From Wolbachia endosymbiont of Meromenopon meropis (GTDB taxonomy: Bacteria; Pseudomonadota; Alphaproteobacteria; Rickettsiales; Anaplasmataceae): a stretch of DNA of 64,000 nucleotides. Shown here in pieces: positions 56,077 through 64,000 of the stretch. Both the position numbers and the translations under genes were made by a program. A model generated the notes under the pieces. The model made no database searches and was not told the DNA's origin. It worked only from the letters and a program-made list of their open reading frames with translations. The stretch is from positions 62,001-126,000 of the forward strand of contig JAJETZ010000002.1 of NCBI GenBank assembly GCA_029784595.1. The letters run 5' to 3'. Position 1 is the stretch's first letter. Each line of letters begins with the position of its first letter.

Positions 56077-57102
56077 TTATTCCTTAAATGGATTGAAAAT
56101 ATTAGCTTTTCTATAATTATTCTTTTTTAATTTTTCATTTAATAATTTTAAAAGAGGCTCCAAGTCATTTTCACTTGATAACTGAAATACCTCTTTATTA
56201 AGATAATTAGCCAAATAATTCTTCTTCTCTAGAATCTCTGTTTCTTTCAACAGGTCACATTTATTTAACACTACAATCTCTTCTTTTTTGAGAAGTTCAC
56301 ATTCATTGTAAAATATCAATTCATTGTACGTAGTATTGTATGCTGAAATGACATCATCGTGAGTTATATCAATTAAATGCAATAAAATTTTGCACCTTTC
56401 TATATGTTTTAAAAACTTGTATCCAAGTCCGACATCAAGATGAGCATTAGAAACTATTCCTGGAATATCGACTATTATAATCTCACTATTATCTATTTTT
56501 GCTACGCCCAAATATGGCCTTGTGGTAGTAAATCGAAAATCATCCACCTTTGTGTTTGAGTTTGAGCAGCGAGTTAAAAATTTTGATTTACCTGCGTTTG
56601 GCATGCCAATGATACCAATATCAGATAAAATTTTTAGCTTTAATAACACGTATTTTTCTGCACCAATTTGGCCACGCGTAAAATGTTTTGGCGTTCTATT
56701 AGAAGAAGATTTAAAGTTAACATTTCCAAATCCACCCTTTCCACCTTGGACTATTTGAAATTTCATTCCAGATTTATCAAAATCTACTATTATTTTTTGA
56801 CTTTTTTCATCAATTATTTGTGTTCCAACTGGAACTTTAAGTACGAGATCTCTTCCCGCTATACCCGATTTATTTCTATTTGTACCATTCTTCCCATTAT
56901 TTGCTTTAATTTGTCTCTTACAATGATAATTACACAAAGTGTTGAGATTTGCATCACTAACAAAAATTACGCTCCCACCCCTTCCTCCATTACCACCATT
57001 TGGACCACCAAATTCAACAAATTTTTCTCGACGAAAACTCACGCACCCATCACCTCCATCACCAGCTTTTAAATATAATCTAACTTCGTCTATAAAATTC
57101 AT
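56077..57102 (-). CDS. obg: GTPase ObgE/CgtA
   Basis: Essential GTPase of late 50S assembly and stress control. The ATG at 57102 ([17 protein letters not shown]) gives 341 residues; an ATG at 57126 is an alternative. The N-terminal glycine-rich Obg fold ([19 protein letters not shown]) is followed by the G domain: G1 [10 protein letters not shown]3 VDIPGIV, G4 NKCDL. No C-terminal OCT domain is present. Its start overlaps the last 23 bases of eno. Confidence 0.95.
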   Translation of the reverse strand: MNFIDEVRLYLKAGDGGDGCVSFRREKFVEFGGPNGGNGGRGGSVIFVSDANLNTLCNYHCKRQIKANNGKNGTNRNKSGIAGRDLVLKVPVGTQIIDEKSQKIIVDFDKSGMKFQIVQGGKGGFGNVNFKSSSNRTPKHFTRGQIGAEKYVLLKLKILSDIGIIGMPNAGKSKFLTRCSNSNTKVDDFRFTTTRPYLGVAKIDNSEIIIVDIPGIVSNAHLDVGLGYKFLKHIERCKILLHLIDITHDDVISAYNTTYNELIFYNECELLKKEEIVVLNKCDLLKETEILEKKNYLANYLNKEVFQLSSENDLEPLLKLLNEKLKKNNYRKANIFNPFKE

Positions 57103-58366
57103 TATAACTACCATAATACTTGGCATTTCTTCCTAACGCACTCTCTATTCTTAGCAATTCATTATACTTTGCAAGTCTATCAGAACGTGATAACGAACCA
57201 GTTTTTATTTGTCCACAATTTGATGCAATCGCTATATGAGATATCGCTGTATCTTCTGTTTCACCTGAACGGTGAGAAATAATAGCTTTGTAGTCATTTG
57301 ACTTTGCTATTTGAATAGCAGAAAAAGTTTCTGTTAATGTTCCTATTTGATTTGGTTTAATTAATACAGCATTTGCCATTTTTTCTTTTATTCCTTTACG
57401 TATTAGTTCAGAATTTGTAACAAACAAATCATCACCTACCAATTGAATTTTATTCTCAAGTTTTTTGGTAAGTATTTTCCAGCCTTCATCATCATCTTCA
57501 CTCATTGGATCTTCTATAGAAAAAATAGGATATTTTTCTATAAGATTGCAATAATATTCAGCCAATACTTCTGAAGTAAACTTTCTATTTTCAAATTTAT
57601 AAATTCCATTTTTATAAAGTGTAGATGAGGCCACATCAAGACCTAGTACAAAATGATTCTGCATTGAATAACCAACGGACTCTACAGCATGAATAATCAA
57701 ATCAAGAGCTTCTGCGATTTTTTTTACATTAAGTGGTGCAAAGCCACCTTCGTCTCCTACGTTTGTACTATAATGCTTTTTTTTAAGTAAAATACGCAAA
57801 TTATAAAATACCTCTGCAGACATTCTAATTGCCTCACTGAAGGTCTTAGCTCCAATGGGAAGAATCATAAATTCTTGAAAATCAAGTTTATTGTCTGCAT
57901 GTGCTCCACCATTAATTATATTAATAAGCGGAACTGGCATAACGCTTGCCTGCTCTCCTCCTAAATACCTATATAGCGGTATTTTAAAACTGTTTGCCAC
58001 AGCTTTTGCAATAGCAAGAGACACTCCCAGAATTGCATTTGCCCCAAGTTTTGATTTATTTTTCGTTCCGTCTAATTCGATTAATATTTCATCAATTGAA
58101 CTTTGATTCGCTATATTCATACCAATAATTTTATTTGCTATCAATTCATTTACCGATTGAATAGCTTTAAGAACTCCTTTACCGAAATATCTTTTTTTAT
58201 CTCGATCTCTAAGTTCCAAAGCTTCTAGCTTACCAATTGAAGCTCCAGAAGGCACGGAAGCTCTACCTATTGCTCCATCACAGAGCTCAGCTTCTACTTC
58301 AACAGTCGGATAACCTCTACTATCTAAAATTTCTCTTGCAAATACATTTTTAATTATCTTGCTCAT
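57080..58366 (-). CDS. eno: Enolase
   Basis: Dehydrates 2-phosphoglycerate to phosphoenolpyruvate. The 428 residues hold [32 protein letters not shown], the [10 protein letters not shown] metal block, and [13 protein letters not shown] followed by [11 protein letters not shown] with catalytic Lys and Ser/His. It ends at 57080 inside the start of obg. Enolase usually drives gluconeogenesis or lower glycolysis in this group. Confidence 0.98.
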   Translation of the reverse strand: MSKIIKNVFAREILDSRGYPTVEVEAELCDGAIGRASVPSGASIGKLEALELRDRDKKRYFGKGVLKAIQSVNELIANKIIGMNIANQSSIDEILIELDGTKNKSKLGANAILGVSLAIAKAVANSFKIPLYRYLGGEQASVMPVPLINIINGGAHADNKLDFQEFMILPIGAKTFSEAIRMSAEVFYNLRILLKKKHYSTNVGDEGGFAPLNVKKIAEALDLIIHAVESVGYSMQNHFVLGLDVASSTLYKNGIYKFENRKFTSEVLAEYYCNLIEKYPIFSIEDPMSEDDDEGWKILTKKLENKIQLVGDDLFVTNSELIRKGIKEKMANAVLIKPNQIGTLTETFSAIQIAKSNDYKAIISHRSGETEDTAISHIAIASNCGQIKTGSLSRSDRLAKYNELLRIESALGRNAKYYGSYNEFYRRS

Positions 58367-58379
58367 TAATATTAAACTT

Positions 58380-59738
58380 CTATTTCCGATATAAAAGTAC
58401 CGCAGTTTCTTTTGCTAGTTTAGCTATATTTTCACTAATACCAATAAAAAGTATTATATCACCTGAATTTGCCCAATCATTGATAAATTTTGAAATAAGC
58501 AATGCATTATTCATTATTTTTACGTTAGTAAACCCACTGCTAATCAAGACTCTCTGTATATCAACAATTCCACAACCATAAATTGGCTCATCTTCTGGAG
58601 GATGAACTGAAGTGAGAATAATATAGTCAAACATCATAAAAACTTTTATAAATTCATCAAAAAAATTGTAAATACGTACAAAGCGCAATAGTTCAATAAT
58701 TCCTATTACCTTTCTTTGTGTAATTAAGCGTGCTGCAGCTAGAGTTGCATCTATTTCACTTGGATGGTGAGCGTAGTCCTCGATTAATTTAATGCCTTTA
58801 ACGTCAGCAATCAAAGAAAATCTTCTTGCCACTCCCTTAAATTCCAAAAGACCCTTTTTAATATTTACATCATCAATCCCAAGTTTTACTGCAACAGATA
58901 TTGCGGCTAAGGCATTATTAACTTTGTGAATACCTATTGCATTTGATAGTACCATGTTTTTTATTTTGTAATTATTGTCAATTAAAACGTCAAATCTCAT
59001 ACCATTATTATATCGTTCGATATTATTTGCTCTTATTCTACCGTTTTTAAATCCAAAGGTCATAGAGTTATATGTATTGCAACTGATATTTAAGAAATCA
59101 GGAAAAATTGCAAAATCTGCTTTGTTTATAAACAGAGAAAATGCTTCTTTGATATTATCAAATGTACCATAATAATCTACATGATCGTTATTAATATTTG
59201 TTATAACTGTAATATTTACTGGAATTTTTAACATAGTGCCATCAGATTCATCAACTTCAGTCAAAAAAATATTACTCTTACCAAGTTTTGAATTATTTCG
59301 ATAGCAGTTCAGTATCCCACCAGCAATTACAGTTGCGTCGATACCGGAACTGTCAAAAATAGAGGCAATCATAGCCGTTGTCGTCGTTTTTCCACTTGAA
59401 CCCGAAACTGCTATCACATATTTATCTCTCATGATCTTAGTTAATATGTCTGATCTATGTAAAATAACTTTTTTTTTATCTCTTGCAGCAACTAATTCTA
59501 CATTATTCAATTTTATTGCAGATGAATATACGACTATTTGAGCTCGTTCAATGTTATTAGCACTGTGACCAGTATAGATTTCTATACCTAACTTTTGTAA
59601 CCTATTTACATTCTCATTTGATTGTATGTCACTGCCTTGAACTTTATAATTAGAATTATGAAGAATTTGAGCAATTGCGCTCATTCCAATTCCACCTATA
59701 CCAACTATATGTATTGTTTCTTTTTTAGTATTTTTCAT
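58380..59738 (-). CDS. murC: UDP-N-acetylmuramate-L-alanine ligase (MurC)
   Basis: Adds the first L-Ala to UDP-MurNAc, an early step of peptidoglycan and lipid II synthesis. The ATG at 59738 ([20 protein letters not shown]) gives 452 residues; a longer frame to 59819 is possible. The Rossmann N-domain has [13 protein letters not shown], the central ATP site [11 protein letters not shown], and the C-domain DYAHHPSEI and LTSVHPPED. It converges with eno, 13 bp apart, and diverges from rlpA. Confidence 0.96.
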   Translation of the reverse strand: MKNTKKETIHIVGIGGIGMSAIAQILHNSNYKVQGSDIQSNENVNRLQKLGIEIYTGHSANNIERAQIVVYSSAIKLNNVELVAARDKKKVILHRSDILTKIMRDKYVIAVSGSSGKTTTTAMIASIFDSSGIDATVIAGGILNCYRNNSKLGKSNIFLTEVDESDGTMLKIPVNITVITNINNDHVDYYGTFDNIKEAFSLFINKADFAIFPDFLNISCNTYNSMTFGFKNGRIRANNIERYNNGMRFDVLIDNNYKIKNMVLSNAIGIHKVNNALAAISVAVKLGIDDVNIKKGLLEFKGVARRFSLIADVKGIKLIEDYAHHPSEIDATLAAARLITQRKVIGIIELLRFVRIYNFFDEFIKVFMMFDYIILTSVHPPEDEPIYGCGIVDIQRVLISSGFTNVKIMNNALLISKFINDWANSGDIILFIGISENIAKLAKETAVLLYRK

Positions 59739-59828
59739 ATCTAATAACAGACGTTTATTGATTACTAAATTTATTGTAGTACAATTTACAAAATCCTCAT
59801 AGTTATCGAATCCTTTCACTGAATATTG

Positions 59829-60506
59829 ATGATAAAAAATTTAACTTTCTTATGTACCATATCTATTTTTATAGGTAGTTGCAATCCTTACAGCACGTGT
59901 AGTAATATTAGCACAGGTTACTATAAAATAGGCAATAGCTATACAGTCAATGGAATAACCTACTATCCAAAGCATTGCAATCGTTACGAGGAAGTAGGAG
60001 TAGCATCATGGTATGGAATGGAAGATCATGGTACACTTACAGCAAATGGTGAAATATTCGATCGTGAATTGATCTCTGCTGCGCACAAAACCTTACCTTT
60101 GCCTTGCTTTGTTATTGTTACCAATCTAGAAAATGGAAGAAAACTTATAGTAAGAGTTAACGATAGGGGGCCGTTTGTTGGTGGTAGAATTATAGATCTT
60201 TCGGAAAAAGCGGCTAAAATTTTAGGATTTCACAAGTCTGGACTTGCAAAAGTAAAAGTACAGTATTTAAAAAAAATGTCAGAACGGTTAGTACAAAAAA
60301 CTCCTAATTACAAAAGACAATATGAAAAAGAAATGCAAAAACGTCATCCAAAGCAAAACAGTGCAAAAAGTAGAGGATATATTGCATTTTTTAAAAATGC
60401 TCAAACTGCCAAATTAGCTACATCAAAACTTCGAAATCAGGGAATAAAAAATGTTAGATTTTTTTTTAAAGATAATAGATATTGCGTAAGAGTAAATTAT
60501 AAATAA
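59829..60506 (+). CDS. rlpA: RlpA-like lipoprotein with double-psi beta-barrel
   Basis: RlpA is a septal-ring lytic transglycosylase or cell-wall-binding lipoprotein. The ATG at 59829 gives 225 residues; an in-frame TTG at 59826 is an alternative. The lipobox ends in FIGSC (Cys18). The DPBB domain (about 50-150) has [19 protein letters not shown] and [17 protein letters not shown], with the usual catalytic Asp/His region. The C-terminal 40 residues ([30 protein letters not shown]) resemble a SPOR peptidoglycan-binding domain. It diverges from murC with a gap of about 90 bp. Confidence 0.93.
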   Translation: MIKNLTFLCTISIFIGSCNPYSTCSNISTGYYKIGNSYTVNGITYYPKHCNRYEEVGVASWYGMEDHGTLTANGEIFDRELISAAHKTLPLPCFVIVTNLENGRKLIVRVNDRGPFVGGRIIDLSEKAAKILGFHKSGLAKVKVQYLKKMSERLVQKTPNYKRQYEKEMQKRHPKQNSAKSRGYIAFFKNAQTAKLATSKLRNQGIKNVRFFFKDNRYCVRVNYK

Positions 60507-61722
60507 CGGTATATGAATGTTAGTTATTTCAAAACTCTTTATACTCTATAATATATAAATTTAAAAAAATATGATTCTCTAAACTACCTCATAGCCTTAT
60601 CTAAGAATTCAAGAATTTTTAAAAATTCATGCTATAAACAGTATTAAACTATAAAAATCTAAATGAAATAGTGGATGAAATTTATAATCAACATAAAATC
60701 TTACTCATACATAAGTGATATCAGTTATATAATACATGCGCAAGTAAAGTTGATAAAAAAACAAACATACCATCATCTACTGGGAGCAAAATTAAATTAC
60801 TTATTGAAAGTTCAATAAATAAATAAAACATTATTCTCAATATATTTTTCTATATACAGAAAAACAGGTAACATCTATACCTTCACTTATTAGTAGTCAG
60901 TAGTATTAGCTATGAAGCTTTGATTTTACTTTTTAGATAAGTTAATACTAAAAAATTAATTTTAGAAATTATGAATGAAAATAAAGCAACTGTTAAAATA
61001 AGTAAGATGGAGTTGATTTAATAAAGTCATCATTTTAATTGGACTAATAAAAAATCTAATTTTAAAATGAATAAATCGAAAATAAGTAACTGCAAAATTT
61101 CTATTCAATTAATGAAGATTAAATTAGAACATTGATAAATATTAAATATAAAACAAGAGTTTTTAATATCGTAAAAAATACAGACTAAATTAATATAGAA
61201 CTCAGGAAATTATTGCTTTCTTTTTAAAGAGCTTGCAATATTATGAAGCTGTTAATATTTCATGATAAAACATACTGAGAATTAATGTGATACAAAGCAT
61301 AAGGCTAGCAACTTGATACCTTTCTCAAGTAAACAGATTTAATACAAAATCAAAAATTTTTTATAAAAATAGTAAAAACAAGAGTTAAATCTCTCTATCG
61401 AATTTTATTGTATGCTCTCTAATTTTAGCTAAAATACTTTAGCAAAAATCATCTCTAAAAACTAAAAATTAATTGAATTGCATAGAACTTTTGAACTTTC
61501 AGTTAATAAAGCTAAATTTAACTGATATCATTTATCACTTTTAATATATCAAAGATAATTTTATATATCAATGAAAATCATAAATTGAACCGCAAGCAAC
61601 GATTGAAAAATCTTGTACACCGCTGTGAAGCTTTTTATTTAAAAATACTAGTATACGAAAATGTATATACTATTTATCTTTTAAAGATAAATTGATCATC
61701 ATTTACGCTAATTTAAGAAAAC

Positions 61723-61860
61723 TCACATCAATAAAATGCACAATCTTCTTTTTTCCATCAAACTTATATACACTACTTTCTTTGCACCACCTACAAGGAA
61801 TCTTTCTGGTATTTCTTTAGAAGATTTTGTATTTACTTCTTTGAAAGAAGTAATCGACAT
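61723..61860 (-). pseudogene. Short frame resembling part of glyceraldehyde-3-phosphate dehydrogenase
   Basis: A 45-codon minus-strand frame from ATG 61860 that contains SSKEIPERFLVGGAKKVV. This recalls the GAPDH stretch in which a short helix is followed by GAKKVV. The neighbouring frame reads NVDYFFQRSKY just before it and GKKKIVHFIDV just after it, which would fit the flanking GAPDH blocks if there are frameshifts. No active-site SCTTN block is seen at the expected distance downstream. This is a suggestion from motif memory only. Confidence 0.3.
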
Positions 61861-62870
61861 TCTAAAATGTTAAGAATCATCGTTTATACTAAAATCAAAA
61901 AAGACGCTTTACAAAAAAAAATTGTATGCCGTACATGTCGCTCTTCAAAAAAAAGTGCTTTAAAAATTACTTAGAAAAATAATCGATTTCATCGAAGTAA
62001 AAAGATGATAAAATATACGAAATTACTGAGTTCGCATTATCAGAATAAGCATAAATAAAATTGAATTAAATAAATTAGATATTTAGATTACTCAAGGTTT
62101 TTATTCAACTTTCTCAAGTCAGCTTGTAAAAAAAAATTAACACTATATCTATAGTTTTATTTAAAAATATTAATAAATCCCAATAAAGGGATAATATTGA
62201 AAATATTACATAATCTAATAAAAATTAGCTTTGTGAAGCAGTGTGCGCTGAAGGAACGTATTTTTAACTGATCGAGCGGAGAAGCATATTTAAATTTTTC
62301 TCATATTTATCATGTATAGTGTGTCTACGATAAATCGTTCTCTTGATTATTGATACGATTTTCTATGCATCGCGATATTTGGTAGCATTGAAAAATGCAA
62401 GGATTGCTTAATTTAAAAAGATTAGCAATAAGAATTGTGCATATTTTATTATAATCCTATTTATTTTAGTATCAAACGTAAAAAACTGAGAAGATATTTT
62501 AAATGCTCATATAAATAAATCTTCTCTTCTGAAAATACAATTATTAAAGCTGAGTAGAGAAAAAAAATCAGAAGAACATCTAATATTTCTGAATGACTTA
62601 TTAAAGCATAATATAAATATTATTAATTATCTTTAATATACAAAAATAATAAAAATTTAATGACTATTTTAGTAATCAAAATATTTTGCTTAAAAAAAAG
62701 ATCGGAGTGTGAAGTCTTTTTTGCGTCAAATTGAGAAATACAACGACAAATAAAAAGAATAAAAGAGATTTTTTTTAAATTATAAGGAATCAATTATTTA
62801 TTAAAGGTATAAAATTAAAACTCTTTACTTTCAAGTAAAATGAAAACTTAATATTCTCACAAACAAATAA

Positions 62871-63115
62871 AGAAAATTACTTCTAATCAGATTAGATAGA
62901 AAATATTTGAAAGATATAGAAATAGTATTACAAAATAAGTCATACAAACAATAAAAATAATTAAAGATAAAGATGAAGAGATTTGATTAAATATTTGCGT
63001 GTATCTTAATCAATCTCTCTCCTCTTATTTTTATGAAAAATTAAAATATGTTGAATCATATGCAAATAAGTATCAATACATCCAGGAACTCTCCAATAGA
63101 GAAGAACCTGTGTAA
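62871..63115 (+). pseudogene. Frame-disrupted gene relic, unrecognised
   Basis: A 27-codon piece (62871-62954: LLLIRLDRKYLKDIEIVLQN) and, in another frame after a TGA at 62984-62986, a 42-codon piece (62987-63115: YFYEKLKYVESYANKYQYIQ then ELSNREEPV). Both have charged, balanced composition unlike translated spacer. Together they look like the remains of a helical protein broken by at least one frameshift and one nonsense change. The family is not recognised. Confidence 0.22.
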
Positions 63116-64000
63116 AACATAGTTAGTCGAAGCACAGTGATGATTTAAATTTTTTATAAAAAAAGCATAATGATTTCGCTCAATAATAATTGTATATGAA
63201 ATAAAAAATAGGAAGGAACATGGGCAAATAAAAACATATGATCAAAAAATTCCTGCGTCGTGCAACAATATCAATGTTGTATTTACATACAAATACAATT
63301 CTAAATATAGAAAAGGGATATTAGATAAACAAAGTTTTTGAGTTAAATCTAATAATAAGTGTACGTACAAAACGTACTACCTTACAAAATCAAGCACCTA
63401 AAGCTTCAAGTATTTGTAAAAGTTTAAAGTAGTTTATCTTATTTTTACTCAAATAATTGATACTGCAATTCATACCGTTATTTTCAAAATTAGATATTTA
63501 AAATATTTATCAAATAAAAAAAAGCAAAAGAAATCTAACTTAATTAGTTGATTAATCACATAATATCTAACTTTTTAAGTCTTGGTCGTAACATAAATCT
63601 TTTAATTCATACCTAAATGATTCTATAAGAAAATTTTAGTGCTAATATTTTAGGTAAAATATATACGCATATACAAAACAATCCTTTATAAAAAGAATGA
63701 GTTGTAAAAAGATACAAAAAATGAACATGAAAAATCAAATGTAAGATTATAAATCTTATAAAATTTTTATCACTTTATTTTGAATAAGCAGCCTAAAGAT
63801 AAAAATAACATCTCGATACTAATGAATCATGGATTTAAAAAAAAAGAATTACGTTGAATAGTTTAGTTTTTTACTAAATATATTCTCATATAATTTAGAA
63901 TTAATTTTACCTAAAGTAAATAAAAATTCAAAAGAAGATGTACAATATATAAAATGATGTACGATATAATAATCCACCATATTAGATACGGATTCTTTAA

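Larger units (their letters stand above)
60507..64000. other. About 3.5 kb without an intact gene
   Basis: The longest gene-free stretch in the window, very AT-rich and poor in start codons. Two coding-like relics are listed separately (61723-61860 minus and 62871-63115 plus). A few other 15-20-codon pieces (for example near 62215 and 62700) look protein-like but are too short to judge. GAATTTTTAAAAATTC is a 16-bp palindrome near 60613. No tRNA, rRNA, CRISPR, origin or insertion-sequence signature was recognised. Confidence 0.55.

Noticed and set aside
1..64000. CRISPR arrays, rRNA, RNase P RNA, SRP RNA, tmRNA, prophage genes and intact insertion sequences.
   Set aside because: Looked for their hallmark motifs on both strands and saw none; subtle or permuted forms (for example two-piece tmRNA) could be missed by eye.

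Overview
The window comes from an AT-rich (roughly 30% G+C by eye), slow-growing intracellular alphaproteobacterium of the Anaplasmataceae. It looks most like a reduced Wolbachia-type endosymbiont. The DnaK, HemH, HslV and DksA proteins read like the Wolbachia versions I remember. The gene set fits too: scattered cytochrome bc1/cytochrome c biogenesis genes, a lone virB9, hemH, hslVU, a lipid II pathway with a DAP-type MurE, and dispersed single tRNAs. No database search was possible, so genus is an inference and family is firmer.

Layout. 1-6.8 kb: partial uvrB, petB-petC, a znuC-ubiB pair diverging from znuA through overlapping start codons, and ndk. 7.7-15.3 kb: hemH (with an internal palindromic insertion), a six-helix membrane protein, hslV-hslU. 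13.8-17.6 kb: the quality-control operon ORF-hflK-hflC-degP on the minus strand. 17.7-20.1 kb: two uncharacterised membrane proteins flanking cutA, whose end lies inside a tRNA-Gln gene. 20.9-25.9 kb: secD, a dicarboxylate-type symporter, pyrE, pdxJ and an HU/IHF protein. 26-32 kb: rplM-rpsI diverging from tolC, then a PopZ-like (DUF2497) gene, rlmE with no standard start codon, ccmB, dksA and virB9. 33-44 kb: a PBP5-type carboxypeptidase, purB-tRNA-Met, rpmG with an orphan XRE regulator, rne, dnaK, bolA, metC and murE. 45-50.9 kb: a Bax-inhibitor-1-like gene with ctaG, a SpoU methyltransferase, a complex I 18-kDa (NDUFS4) accessory subunit, an esterase and an SDR enzyme. 51.6-60.5 kb: a probable truB remnant, rpsO-pnp, rpe, tRNA-Arg, eno-obg, murC and rlpA. 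60.5-64 kb: about 3.5 kb without an intact gene.

Biology. The genes serve aerobic respiration (bc1, cytochrome c and oxidase assembly, complex I), membrane protein quality control (HflKC, DegP, HslVU, DnaK), zinc uptake, cofactor and nucleotide synthesis (haem, vitamin B6, pyrimidine and purine), a residual peptidoglycan/lipid II pathway (MurC, MurE, DacF, RlpA), secretion (SecD, TolC, VirB9) and RNA turnover (RNase E/G, PNPase). Several complexes are incomplete locally: no petA, znuB, secF, ccmA or other virB genes are here. This is the scattered operon style of the group.

About a quarter of the window is intergenic. Those stretches are AT-rich and hold decayed pieces of genes (probable truB tail, possible gap fragment, possible ankyrin fragment), short tandem duplications, inverted repeats and one GC-richer structured locus. 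No CRISPR array, rRNA, prophage or intact insertion sequence was seen.
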